A stretch of DNA of 64,000 nucleotides from Bacteroidota bacterium (lineage in GTDB: Bacteria; Bacteroidota; Bacteroidia; Chitinophagales; Saprospiraceae). Below, piece by piece: positions 19,193 through 27,623 of this stretch. The stretch spans positions 79,826-143,825 of the forward strand of contig JAAEZH010000010.1 of NCBI GenBank assembly GCA_018222965.1, read 5' to 3'. The number at the start of each line of letters is the position of its first letter. Position 1 is the stretch's first letter. The notes under the pieces were generated by a model. The model searched no databases and was not told where the DNA came from. It worked only from the letters and a program-made list of their open reading frames with translations. The translations under genes and the position numbers were made by a program.

Positions 19193-19609
19193 TCAGGAAA
19201 GGACAATCCTTGGGGGATGGAAAACGGCCGCAAAGAAGTTGCCTGATTTGCGCGTTGAGTAGGAGAGTGGTTGGTTCTGGCTTTTGTTGGCTTTCGCCGA
19301 AAGGCTAAAAACAGCTGGAATCAAAAAGACAGATGCGCCCTGTAAGTCGGGAGCGTTGGTGTGCAAGCCTTCTTTTTCCTCTTCGTGAACCTCATCGAGC
19401 ATTTGGCTGAGCTGGCAATTTGCAAAACAGTCCAAACTGGGCGTAAAACGATTGATACAACTGGTTTCAGTCAGTTTTTCCTGTTGGAAATGAAAAACAA
19501 GCTGAACGCTCAAATCTTTAAACTGGGAAAAGAGCAAACAAATAAGCGAGATAGCTACGAAAGACTTTCGCAACCAATCCGGAATGCTATTTCTGTTTTT
19601 TATTTGCAC
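19193..19609 (-). CDS. Small exported cysteine-rich protein of a metal-linked type
   Basis: 138 residues with one hydrophobic segment (about 15-30) and the spacing TSCINRFTPSLDCFANCQLSQML, which fits a Bacteroidota family having a C..N..P...C.G.C.L pattern and often found beside metal-transport receptors. Function is unproven. The start is GTG at 19609, 4 bases after a consensus -7 box; an initiator further in is possible. The segment SLSAKANK is encoded over a full 17-base copy of the dispersed word (19289-19305). It heads the operon with the CDVCGC and His-rich proteins. Confidence 0.55.
   Translation of the reverse strand: MQIKNRNSIPDWLRKSFVAISLICLLFSQFKDLSVQLVFHFQQEKLTETSCINRFTPSLDCFANCQLSQMLDEVHEEEKEGLHTNAPDLQGASVFLIPAVFSLSAKANKSQNQPLSYSTRKSGNFFAAVFHPPRIVLS
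19289..19305. repeat. Dispersed palindromic word, full form, inside a gene
   Basis: GGCTTTCGCCGAAAGGC, reverse complement of the 2019 copy, within the small cysteine-rich gene. Confidence 0.8.
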
Positions 19610-19613
19610 ACAA

Positions 19614-19644
19614 CAAATATAGAGTTAGGTCAGGGATTGTCAAA
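19614..19644 (-). promoter_or_regulatory. Promoter for the cysteine-rich operon
   Basis: On the minus strand TTTG (19644-19641), 19 bases, TATATTTG (19621-19614). The GTG start at 19609 follows after 4 bases. Confidence 0.65.
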
Positions 19645-19674
19645 CGCTATTAAGAGTTTTTGTCTTTCTAAAGC

Positions 19675-19682
19675 TATTTTTG
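19675..19682 (+). promoter_or_regulatory. -7 box ahead of the CRTAC1 lipoprotein gene
   Basis: TATTTTTG (TAnnTTTG) 14 bases before the ATG at 19697. No TTG stands at the usual distance, so support is partial. Confidence 0.4.
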
Positions 19683-19696
19683 CCAAAAAAGAATAC

Positions 19697-21958
19697 ATGC
19701 GATTATTTAGCTGGCTAACTCTTTTTCTCAGTATTATTATTTCTTTGTTTGTGGTTTCCTGTTCTGATGTCGATAGGGAAAAAACGGACTCTGACTCCAC
19801 TCCGGTGTCCTCCAATCCCAATGCTGAAATGGCCCGGCTTCTCGACAGCATTCGGATAAATACTGATCCGATGGACAACTATTCCCTGAATGAAGCACGT
19901 GCAGGCATGATGATGAAACGGGCACAACAAATGTCTGATCCCAATGCCCGGTTTTCCATGATGTTTCAGGCATCTGTAGAAGAATTGCGTGCCGGCAACA
20001 CTGAAAAAGCCATTAATCAGCTAAGCGGATTGGTAAAAGCTATGGAAGATGGCAATATGGGCCTCAATGATCAAACAAAATTATTGTATGAAATGCAGGC
20101 GCTGGCTTATATGCGACTGGGAGAAGAGGAAAACTGTCTTGGCCGGCCAGATCCAAGCAGCTGTATTTTGCCCTTAAGTCCGGAGGCTCAGCATCAAATG
20201 ACCCGGGGGTCTGAAACAGCCATTCCGATTTACCAACGCATCCTGGAAGCCTATCCGGATGACCTGCAAAGCCGTTGGTTACTAAATATTGCCTATATGA
20301 CGCTGGGGCGATATCCTGAAGGAGTCCCGGCTCAATACCGGATTGATCCCGCTAATTTTAAACAGGGCGCAGGAGAAATTGATGTTTGGCAAAATAAGGC
20401 GATGGCGCTTAATGTAGCCGACAATGGCTTGAGTGGAAGTGTCGCCATGGATGATTTTAACAATGATTTACTGGTAGATCTTTTTGTTACCTCTTACGGT
20501 TTGGCCGACCCCTGTAAGTACTATATAAATACGGGAAATGGCTTTAGAGATGCGAGTAAAGAAGCTGGCCTGGAAGGGATTACCGGCGGGCTGAATGTTA
20601 TTCATGCCGACTATGATAATGATGGTTTTCTGGATGTCCTTGTATTGCGTGGGGCCTGGTTTAATAAAAGCGGAGCGATCCCAAATTCTCTGTTGAGAAA
20701 TAATGGAAACGGCACCTTTACCGATGTAACCAAATCGGCTGGCATTTTGTCTTTTCATCCGACGCAAACAGCTGTTTGGGCAGATTTCAACAACGATGGA
20801 TTTCTGGATCTGTTTATTGGCAATGAAAGCACGAATGCCGGGAGTGAATTTCTTTCGCATCCCTGTGAGTTTTACCTGAACCAGCAGGATGGTACCTTCA
20901 AAGATATCGCCGCAGATCTGGGATTAAATATCGAGAAATGGGTCAAATCTGTTAGTAGTGGAGACATCAACAATGATGGTTTCCCGGATATTTATGTGTC
21001 CATTCCCGGCGAAGAAAACCTCTTTTTTTTGAATGAGGGCATCAACCCCGATGGAAGCTTAACAGGATTCCGGGAGATTGGGGCAGCGGCCGGTGTAAGG
21101 AAGCCCGTATTGAGTTTCCCTTCCTGGTTTTGGGATTTCAACCAGGACGGTTATGAAGACCTGATGGTGGTAAATTATGATTTTCGAAATACCGGTTTTG
21201 CCGGCAGTTCATTATACCGTGATTTTGCCGGAGACAAACTGGGCGAAGAAGAAGTTCCTGCGCTGTATCAAAATAATGGCGATGGCACCTTTAGTCGGAT
21301 GACGGAAAAAATGGGAATCGATCATTCCATATTTGGGATGGGATCTAATTATGGCGACTTAAACAACGACGGGTGGCTGGACTTCTATATTGGTACGGGG
21401 ACACCCGATTTTCGTTCTGTTATTCCAAACCGGATGTTTTTGAGTAAAGGGGGAGAAGGGTTTAGTGAAGTAACCATGCAGGGATTTGGCCATATTCAAA
21501 AGGGACATGGTATTGCATTCGGAGATTATGACAATGATGGAGATGAGGATATATATGCCGTGATGGGAGGCGCTTATGAGGGAGATATTTCCTGGAATGT
21601 GCTGTATGAAAATCCGGGCAATGATAACAACTGGATTGCTTTGAAACTATATGGCACTTCTTCCAACAGACACGCGATCGGAGCGCGAATCATATTGACA
21701 GTAAAAAATCCCGATGGAAGCAGTCGCAAAATTTATCGGACGGTGAGCACAGGCGCCTCTTTTGGGTCGAGTTCTCTGCGTCAAACCATTGGTCTGGGTA
21801 AGGCGGAGGAAATTGAAAGTATTGAAGTAATCTGGCCTGGAGAAACCCTGCCCGTTCGTTTTGAAGGGGAAGCAGTTCCCGGGGATTACCTGAAGATTAA
21901 GGAAGGACAAACGTCCATGCAGAAAATGGAATTGCCGGCGTTTGGGGTTTCCGGATAA
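19697..21958 (+). CDS. CRTAC1-family lipoprotein with FG-GAP/VCBS repeats and ASPIC/UnbV domain
   Basis: Exported surface protein of 753 residues. Start chosen at ATG 19697, where a signal peptide with lipobox (LFVVSC) begins; the frame is open upstream to 19361 but that part reads antisense across the cysteine-rich gene. An N-terminal helical region (about 30-210) may hold TPR-like pairs. At least seven calcium-binding DxDxDG-type repeats follow (DYDNDGFLDVLV, DFNNDGFLDLFI, DINNDGFPDIYV, DLNNDGWLDFYI, DYDNDGDEDIYA), predicting a beta-propeller. The C-terminus has the ASPIC/UnbV pattern (NNWIALKLYG, GASFGSSSLRQTIGLG, IEVIWPG). The ligand is unknown. Confidence 0.88.
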   Translation: MRLFSWLTLFLSIIISLFVVSCSDVDREKTDSDSTPVSSNPNAEMARLLDSIRINTDPMDNYSLNEARAGMMMKRAQQMSDPNARFSMMFQASVEELRAGNTEKAINQLSGLVKAMEDGNMGLNDQTKLLYEMQALAYMRLGEEENCLGRPDPSSCILPLSPEAQHQMTRGSETAIPIYQRILEAYPDDLQSRWLLNIAYMTLGRYPEGVPAQYRIDPANFKQGAGEIDVWQNKAMALNVADNGLSGSVAMDDFNNDLLVDLFVTSYGLADPCKYYINTGNGFRDASKEAGLEGITGGLNVIHADYDNDGFLDVLVLRGAWFNKSGAIPNSLLRNNGNGTFTDVTKSAGILSFHPTQTAVWADFNNDGFLDLFIGNESTNAGSEFLSHPCEFYLNQQDGTFKDIAADLGLNIEKWVKSVSSGDINNDGFPDIYVSIPGEENLFFLNEGINPDGSLTGFREIGAAAGVRKPVLSFPSWFWDFNQDGYEDLMVVNYDFRNTGFAGSSLYRDFAGDKLGEEEVPALYQNNGDGTFSRMTEKMGIDHSIFGMGSNYGDLNNDGWLDFYIGTGTPDFRSVIPNRMFLSKGGEGFSEVTMQGFGHIQKGHGIAFGDYDNDGDEDIYAVMGGAYEGDISWNVLYENPGNDNNWIALKLYGTSSNRHAIGARIILTVKNPDGSSRKIYRTVSTGASFGSSSLRQTIGLGKAEEIESIEVIWPGETLPVRFEGEAVPGDYLKIKEGQTSMQKMELPAFGVSG

Positions 21959-21980
21959 AGAAAATTCCACCCGGTAAAAA

Positions 21981-22012
21981 AAGCCGCTCGCCTCAGGCGA
22001 ACGGCTTTTTTG
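21981..22012 (+). terminator. Terminator of the CRTAC1 gene
   Basis: AAGCCGcTCGCC, tca, GGCGAaCGGCTT, then a T-run. It has A-residues upstream too, so it may act in both directions. Confidence 0.85.
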
Positions 22013-22014
22013 TT

Positions 22015-22076
22015 GGGATAAATAAAAAAAGCCGCCCTTTTGGGGCGGCTCAATGCCTTGCGGAGGAGGAGGGATT
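22015..22076. repeat. Degenerate duplicate of the tRNA-Ser 3' end and its terminator
   Basis: About 62 bases match 22183-22244 with only two differences visible: GGGATAAATAAAAAAAGCC, the hairpin, ATGCCTTGCGGAGGAGGAGGGATT. The match stops in what would be the T-arm (no TTCGAA), so the outer copy is a tRNA remnant. Confidence 0.75.
22024..22050 (-). terminator. Leftward terminator, outer copy
   Basis: AGCCGCCC (22030-22037) pairs with GGGCGGCT (22043-22050). The A-run on its left provides the U-run for leftward transcripts. Confidence 0.7.
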
Positions 22077-22191
22077 ACCTGTGGTGATCCCCGTAATTGG
22101 GAACCTAGATCAAGGCATTACCTCCTTTCAGTCGGTCCGCTTTTAATTTACCCTGGCTTTTGGAAGCAAGCTTCCGGCGCCCGGGATAAAT

Positions 22192-22218
22192 AAAAAAAGC
22201 CGCCCTTTTGGGACGGCT
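22192..22218 (-). terminator. Terminator of tRNA-Ser
   Basis: AGCCG-CCC / GGG-A-CGGCT stem with an A-run on the left, immediately downstream of the leftward tRNA gene. Confidence 0.75.
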
Positions 22219-22228
22219 TAATGCCTTG

Positions 22229-22313
22229 CGGAGGAGGAGGGATTCGAACCCCCGGTACCTCGCGGTACGCCGGTTTTCAAGACCGGTGCATTCGACCACT
22301 CTGCCACTCCTCC
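22229..22313 (-). tRNA. tRNA-Ser (anticodon UGA)
   Basis: The minus-strand sequence folds as an 85-base class II tRNA. The acceptor GGAGGAG pairs with CTCCTCC, with discriminator G. The anticodon stem CCGGT/ACCGG encloses CTTGAAA with anticodon TGA. A long variable arm (GTACCGCGAGGTAC) marks it as serine type. The T-loop is TTCGAAT. CCA is not encoded. A terminator follows at 22192-22218. Confidence 0.95.
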
Positions 22314-22467
22314 GTAGCATAATCAAGTATTCCGGGCAAAGAAAAGTTCCTTTTGGGAAATTACCTGATCGTTTTTTATCAAACGCGATCGCAAATGTAA
22401 TAGAAAAGTTTAAAACTTAAAGCCTTTTTTAGGAGAAACAAAAATTAACAGAAAGTTAATGCAGCTC

Positions 22468-22499
22468 TTTGGTTATCGTTGGGGGGCTTTCTACTTTTG
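22468..22499 (+). promoter_or_regulatory. Promoter for the TonB-dependent receptor
   Basis: TTTG at 22468-22471, a 20-base spacer, and TACTTTTG at 22492-22499, leaving a leader of about 24 bases before the ATG at 22529. Confidence 0.6.
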
Positions 22500-22528
22500 T
22501 ACCGAATTATTAACTAAATCAATTCAAT

Positions 22529-25309
22529 ATGAAAAAGCTGTTTACCACACTCTTTTTCTTGCTTTCCGTTATCGCGGTAGGTTTGTCGCAGGGTTCTGTG
22601 ACAGGTACAATCGTAGATGACGAAACGGATGAGGCGCTGATCGGTGCAACTCTCTTTATTAAAGGAGGAGACATTGGCACCGTTACAGACATTGACGGTA
22701 ATTTCCGTCTGGCCAACATCCCGGCAGGCGAGCAGACGCTCGTAGTTTCTTATACCGGCTATGCCACACAGGAGATTCCTGTTACAGTGGGCAGCGGTAA
22801 TGTAGATCTCGGAGTTGTCCGTATGGGATTCGACGCGATCGGTCTTAAAGAAGTAAGTGTTATTGCTTCTATTGCTGTAGACCGTCGTACTCCGGTTGCT
22901 GCTTCAACCATCGGCTCTGCCGAAATCGAAGCAAAAGTCGGAAACCAGGAATTCCCGGAAGTTCTGAAAACTACTCCGTCCATCTACGCAACGAAGGGTG
23001 GTGGCGGTTTTGGTGATTCGCGTATTAACGTACGTGGATTCGACCAGCGCAACACAGCAGTAATGATCAACGGTATTCCTGTCAATGACATGGAAAACGG
23101 TTGGGTTTACTGGTCTAACTGGGCTGGTTTGGCTGATGTTACCCGTACTATTCAGGTACAGCGTGGTCTTGGTGCTTCCAAGCTCGCGATCAACTCTGTT
23201 GGTGGTACGATCAACCTGATCACCAAAACAACTGACATGAACCGCGGCGGTTCTGTATTTACAAATGTAGGTAACGATGGTTACCTCAAATACGGCCTTA
23301 CTCTTTCTACCGGCCGTACGGAAAAAGGCTGGGCATTTACAGTGTCTGGTTCTCGTACAACAGGTAACGGGTATGTTGATGCAACCTATATCGATGCATG
23401 GTCTTACTTTGCCTCGATTGCAAAAGAACTCGGAACTGACCACCAGTTGGTGTTCACCGCTTTTGGTGCTCCTCAGCGTCACGGTCAGCGTTCTTTCCGT
23501 TCTCCACTAAACCAATTAGTACCTACTGATGGTGCTGACGCGAATGGCGACGGTGAAGTAACGGATGAAGAATATACCGATTTGATCGCCAGCTCAAATG
23601 CCGGTGATTTTGATGATCGCAATACTATTGGAAGTATTCGCTACAACTCTGATTGGGGTTACCTGAATGGCGAAATTTTCAACTTCCGCGAAAACTTCTA
23701 CCACAAGCCACAAATGGCTTTGAACTGGTACTGGACTCCCAGCAGCCGTACGTTGCTGACCACTTCTGCCTACCTCTCCTTCGGACGTGGTGGTGGATCT
23801 GGTGACCGTGGTTCTATTGATGGAAGAGGTTACTGGGGTTTCCGTGACGGAAACGGCCTGGTACGCGTTGATGACATCGTTGCCTGGAACCAGGGTACCG
23901 ATGGATTGGAAGGATTCCCGGATAAGGGAAATGTAGACAATCCTAATTACGGATATGTTGCAGGTGAAAGAAACGGTTTGATCCGTCGTGCTTCTATGAA
24001 TGAGCACAACTGGTATGGCGTACTTTCTTCTTTGAATACGGAACTTACTGACAATCTTAACCTGATCGTGGGTGTGGATATTCGTCAGTATGAAGGTCTC
24101 CATTACCGTCGGGTAAAAGATCTCCTCGGTAACGACATTTGGCTTGATCCTCGCGACGTAAACAACCAGGATGTTTCCATTGACATCAATGACGATGGCG
24201 AAATTGAAGGCTGGGAGACTGGCGGACTTGTGGAAGAAGATCCAGGTGACTTTGATGGTACAGAACAAAGTCAAAAGATCAACTACGATAATGATGGTAT
24301 TGTTGGATGGCAAGGTGGATTTGCTCAGCTTGAGTATACTGCCGGTCTGGTCAATGTCTTCATTGGTGGTTCTGTTTCCAATACCTCTTACCAACGTGTA
24401 GAGCGCTTCTTGTATCCAATCGACACCGATCTGTCTACTTCAGATCGTTATAACTTCCTGGGTTACAATGCTAAAGCAGGTGGTAACCTGAATCTGAACG
24501 AGCACAACAACGTTTTTGTAAATGCAGGTATTTACAGCCGCGCGCCAAACTTTGATGTTGTGTTCCCGAACTTCAACAATGAAGATGTGTTCCCGGATGC
24601 AGCCAACGAGAAAGTTCTTGCTTTCGAAGCTGGTTATGGTTTCATTACAAATGGATTCAAAGCCAACCTGAACGCATACTATACCCAGTGGGACGATAAA
24701 ACGCTTTTCCGCAGCTACAACGACCTGAACACAGGTGAACCTTTCTATGCAAACATTCCTGGCCTGAGTGCTGTGCACCAGGGAATCGAGCTTGAGTTTA
24801 GCTCTTCTCCATTCTCAGGATTCTTTGTAAATGGTTCTATGTCTTTGGGTGACTGGGAGTGGAAAAACAATGTGGAGGCCTTTATCTCCGACGACAACAA
24901 CACCATCATCGATACAGTAAATGTATTTGCTGACGGGTTGAAAGTTGGTGATGCTGCTCAGTTTACCGGTTACCTCGGAGTGGGATATGAGTTTGATTTC
25001 GGTTTAAATATCGATTTCGACGGTTTCTACTATGATAACCTCTATGCACAGTTTGACCCTGCTGGTCGTACTTCTCCGGATGATGCTGGTGTTCAGGCGC
25101 TTCAGTTGCCTGCTTACATGCTGCTTAACGGTGGACTTGGCTACACAATCGATATTTCTGGTGTAACAGCTCGTTTCCGTCTGAATGTGTACAACATTCT
25201 CGATGAGCTTTACATTGTTGAAACCAATGATGCGTCTACGCTTGCTGCATCTGGTGGATTCTTCGGCTTCGGTCGTACCTGGTCTGCTGGTGTGAAGCTT
25301 GAGTTCTAA
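22529..25309 (+). CDS. TonB-dependent outer membrane receptor with CarboxypepD_reg-like domain
   Basis: 926 residues. Signal peptide (MKKLFTTLFFLLSVIAVGLS), then a carboxypeptidase-regulatory-like domain (GSVTGTIVDDETDEALIGAT, about 23-105), the plug domain (INVRGFDQRNTAVMINGIPVND, QVQRGLGASKLAINSVGGTINLIT, about 125-240), and a long beta-barrel with Asp/Asn-rich surface loops, ending in the barrel signature WSAGVKLEF. The substrate is not evident. No SusD partner follows, so this is not a classical polysaccharide locus. Frequent CGT, GTT and ATC codons differ from its neighbours and suggest high expression. It has its own promoter and terminator. Confidence 0.92.
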   Translation: MKKLFTTLFFLLSVIAVGLSQGSVTGTIVDDETDEALIGATLFIKGGDIGTVTDIDGNFRLANIPAGEQTLVVSYTGYATQEIPVTVGSGNVDLGVVRMGFDAIGLKEVSVIASIAVDRRTPVAASTIGSAEIEAKVGNQEFPEVLKTTPSIYATKGGGGFGDSRINVRGFDQRNTAVMINGIPVNDMENGWVYWSNWAGLADVTRTIQVQRGLGASKLAINSVGGTINLITKTTDMNRGGSVFTNVGNDGYLKYGLTLSTGRTEKGWAFTVSGSRTTGNGYVDATYIDAWSYFASIAKELGTDHQLVFTAFGAPQRHGQRSFRSPLNQLVPTDGADANGDGEVTDEEYTDLIASSNAGDFDDRNTIGSIRYNSDWGYLNGEIFNFRENFYHKPQMALNWYWTPSSRTLLTTSAYLSFGRGGGSGDRGSIDGRGYWGFRDGNGLVRVDDIVAWNQGTDGLEGFPDKGNVDNPNYGYVAGERNGLIRRASMNEHNWYGVLSSLNTELTDNLNLIVGVDIRQYEGLHYRRVKDLLGNDIWLDPRDVNNQDVSIDINDDGEIEGWETGGLVEEDPGDFDGTEQSQKINYDNDGIVGWQGGFAQLEYTAGLVNVFIGGSVSNTSYQRVERFLYPIDTDLSTSDRYNFLGYNAKAGGNLNLNEHNNVFVNAGIYSRAPNFDVVFPNFNNEDVFPDAANEKVLAFEAGYGFITNGFKANLNAYYTQWDDKTLFRSYNDLNTGEPFYANIPGLSAVHQGIELEFSSSPFSGFFVNGSMSLGDWEWKNNVEAFISDDNNTIIDTVNVFADGLKVGDAAQFTGYLGVGYEFDFGLNIDFDGFYYDNLYAQFDPAGRTSPDDAGVQALQLPAYMLLNGGLGYTIDISGVTARFRLNVYNILDELYIVETNDASTLAASGGFFGFGRTWSAGVKLEF

Positions 25310-25334
25310 GAACTTTTAGCATCTATATATTGAA

Positions 25335-25366
25335 GGCGCAATTCCTGTAAAGGAGTTGCGCCTTTT
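25335..25366 (+). terminator. Terminator of the TonB receptor gene
   Basis: GGCGCAATTCC, loop, GGAGTTGCGCC, TTTT. Confidence 0.9.
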
Positions 25367-25530
25367 ATGTATGTGTGACCCGCTCCGCAGGTCATCTGTT
25401 ATGATTACGAATTTGCTAGCAATTTTGGACCCGCTCCGCAGGTCCTGCTTTTCAATCCTGCACGGTCAAAGCTTCTTAAAGAGCACCGCTCAACGATAAA
25501 CGCTCAACGCTCCACCAAATTCTTCTTTAT

Positions 25531-25547
25531 GCCTTTCGGCGAAAGCC
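25531..25547. repeat. Dispersed palindromic word in tandem unit 1
   Basis: GCCTTTCGGCGAAAGCC. Confidence 0.8.
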
Positions 25548-25730
25548 ATAACAGGCGTGTACAGATATGTATGTGTGACCCGCTCCGCAGGTCATCTGTT
25601 ATGATTACGAATTTGCTAGCAATTTTGGACCCGCTCCGCAGGTCCTGCTTTTCAATCCTGCACGGTCAAAGCTTCTTAAAGAGCACCGCTCAACGATAAA
25701 CGCTCAACGCTCCACCAAATTCTTCTTTAT

Positions 25731-25747
25731 GCCTTTCGGCGAAAGCC
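25731..25747. repeat. Dispersed palindromic word in tandem unit 2
   Basis: GCCTTTCGGCGAAAGCC, exactly 200 bases after the previous copy. Confidence 0.8.
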
Positions 25748-25928
25748 ATAACAGGCGTGTACAGATATGTATGTGTGACCCGCTCCGCAGGTCATCTGTT
25801 ATGATTACGAATTTGCTAGCAATTTTGGACCCGCTCCGCAGGTCCTGCTTTTCAATCCTGCACGGTCAAAGCTTCTTAAAAAGCACCGCTCAACGATAAA
25901 CACTCAACGATAAACACTCAACACTTTC

Positions 25929-27362
25929 CTACAACCCCTCCAACTCAGCGATTTTCTCTTTCACCCACTGATAACTGGCCATACTCTTCATGCCTTCCAG
26001 TTCTTTTTTGAGCTTTTCAATAGCTGATTTGTCTCCCGGAATGATCCGCGTCAGTTTTTTGGTTGACCGAATGAGGTCCTGATACATCTTTTTCCGTCGG
26101 GTTGGAATATTTTGGTGCCTGCTGAGATAAGCGCGGAAACTATCCATCAGCGAATAGAGCGGTTCAATCTCATCCGTTTCGTAATAGGTCATAAGTAGGA
26201 AAGTCTTAGACCTTAGATTGTAAGAGAGGTCATTGTATTCTACAAACTGGAGGGTCTGGATTACCTTGTCGTATTCTTTTTTGTAGAAGTACAATTGAGC
26301 CAGATTGAAGGTGACGGCATTTTCCCTGTGTTCTTCGGGAAGGTATTGTTTGTAATTCAGGATAAAGGATTCGGTCCAGTCTATTTCCCCAAGTCTCAGC
26401 CCCACCGTAACCACGTTGCGGAAGTGCCCAATGGCCAGTTCGCCATCAATAATGATTAGTTCTTTTTTGAGGAGATCCTGATAGAGCATAAAATACTCTC
26501 GAAGAAACTCAGATTTTCCCTGGTTTATTCGGCGTACACAATAGTTGATGGCAAAAGTGTACAACCAAAAAGCCTCTTCCCGGGCAAACATCAAACCATG
26601 TCGGTCTAGCAGAGAACGAAGGCTGTAATAATGCTCTGGCTTATCAACCTCCGACATGGACCGATAGATGTAATAATAGATGATAACAGGAGGAACATCT
26701 TCATACATATCCTCATTATCAGATACATGTTGAATGATATCATCGATAAACAACATGTCGTACTGGTGATCGCCTTCATCGTATTGTCTGCTAAGGGCGG
26801 CACATTTAATACGGATCTTTTCAGACATGTAGAAAAAATCCAGGCAGGAGGAGATGTCGGTGATATTTGTTCTTTCAGAACCGTGCCGATCCTGAAAAAG
26901 TAATCTGTATTTATTGTTTTCAAAGACATACTGCTGGTAAAAGAACCAGGCTGAACGCAGGTTGGATTTTTTTGCCAGTTTTCCGGCCTTTCTAAGACTG
27001 CCGCCCACGAGTTGCTCATTTTTTCGTTCGCCAAGGCTTGCAAGCAGGAAGTTGGTCTTTTGTAATTCATTCACCTCGTACTGTTCTTGAGCGAGGTAAG
27101 ATTCGACCAGCTTCAGGAGATCAGATACATATTTCCGGAAACGAACATCATCGTATTCCTTGTCGGGATGGATGTGTTTCCAGATTTTTTCTTTTTCAGC
27201 GGAAGCCCGGCGCACTCCATTGATGGTTTTGATAATACGTTCGTATAAGATTTCAATGCCCTCATTCCGATTGAAATAGGGGGATTGAATAAACTTGCGG
27301 CAGCGGTTTTGTTCGTATTTATCGAATTGGGAAAGTACGCCGTATAGCTTGGTTTGCTGCAT
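25929..27362 (-). CDS. Hypothetical helical-repeat protein
   Basis: The soluble protein of 477 residues has no signal peptide or membrane segment. It appears all-helical, with paired helices carrying aromatic positions (YEQNRCRKFIQSPYFNRNEGIEILYERII at the N-terminus, FNLAQLYFYKKEYDKVIQTL near residue 355), consistent with TPR-like or HEAT-like repeats. No catalytic motif is visible. I do not recognise the family beyond a general likeness to Saprospiria-specific hypotheticals. It converges with the TonB receptor across the tandem repeats and is divergent from the T9SS cargo gene. Confidence 0.6.
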   Translation of the reverse strand: MQQTKLYGVLSQFDKYEQNRCRKFIQSPYFNRNEGIEILYERIIKTINGVRRASAEKEKIWKHIHPDKEYDDVRFRKYVSDLLKLVESYLAQEQYEVNELQKTNFLLASLGERKNEQLVGGSLRKAGKLAKKSNLRSAWFFYQQYVFENNKYRLLFQDRHGSERTNITDISSCLDFFYMSEKIRIKCAALSRQYDEGDHQYDMLFIDDIIQHVSDNEDMYEDVPPVIIYYYIYRSMSEVDKPEHYYSLRSLLDRHGLMFAREEAFWLYTFAINYCVRRINQGKSEFLREYFMLYQDLLKKELIIIDGELAIGHFRNVVTVGLRLGEIDWTESFILNYKQYLPEEHRENAVTFNLAQLYFYKKEYDKVIQTLQFVEYNDLSYNLRSKTFLLMTYYETDEIEPLYSLMDSFRAYLSRHQNIPTRRKKMYQDLIRSTKKLTRIIPGDKSAIEKLKKELEGMKSMASYQWVKEKIAELEGL

Positions 27363-27461
27363 AAAATTAGTGCTCCAGTTTTTGGGTTAACAGCAGGCCA
27401 TAAAACAGCCTGTTTTGTGGTGGGAGAATAAAGATAAAAACTAAAATTAGAATATTCACAA

Positions 27462-27469
27462 TATGTTTG
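27462..27469 (+). promoter_or_regulatory. Possible -7 box for the T9SS cargo gene
   Basis: TATGTTTG fits TAnnTTTG, but no -33 TTG stands at the right distance. If used, the leader would be about 150 bases. Confidence 0.3.
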
Positions 27470-27623
27470 AATTATTGATTATAAGTAGTTGTTTATCAAT
27501 GTAAAAGATAATTTTATTTACCTAATCAATCTTCACACGAAAAAAATCATTTCAAAGGGGCTTGGTGAAGTGCCGGAATCAACGTATATTGCAGCTACCT
27601 GGCAATGTTATAAATCCACGAAC

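Larger units (their letters stand above)
25366..25905. repeat. Tandem repeat, 200-base unit, about 2.7 copies
   Basis: Units begin at 25366, 25566 and 25766 with an exact 200-base period. The first two look identical; the third matches to 25880 and then degrades near 25900 into CAACGATAAACACT repeats. Each unit holds two copies of GACCCGCTCCGCAGGTC (a GACC/GGTC hairpin). Units 1 and 2 each carry a full copy of the dispersed palindromic word (25531-25547 and 25731-25747). No reading frame of note. It fills the space between the receptor terminator and the convergent gene ending at 25929. Confidence 0.95.

Noticed and set aside
19361..19696. Longer start for the CRTAC1 lipoprotein
   Set aside because: The signal peptide with lipobox begins at 19697; the upstream part runs antisense through another gene and through its promoter.
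22105..22326. Short open frames over the tRNA-Ser gene on both strands
   Set aside because: They are explained by the structured tRNA and its terminator; the peptides show no domain.
23594..24394. A 266-codon frame on the minus strand
   Set aside because: Antisense to the TonB receptor barrel; no domain or promoter supports it.
22529..25309. SusC-type polysaccharide receptor
   Set aside because: No SusD gene follows; repeats and a convergent hypothetical gene come next, so only the general TonB-receptor call is supported.
25366..25905. CRISPR array
   Set aside because: The units are 200 bases and nearly identical throughout, without short repeats separated by unique spacers, and no cas genes are near.
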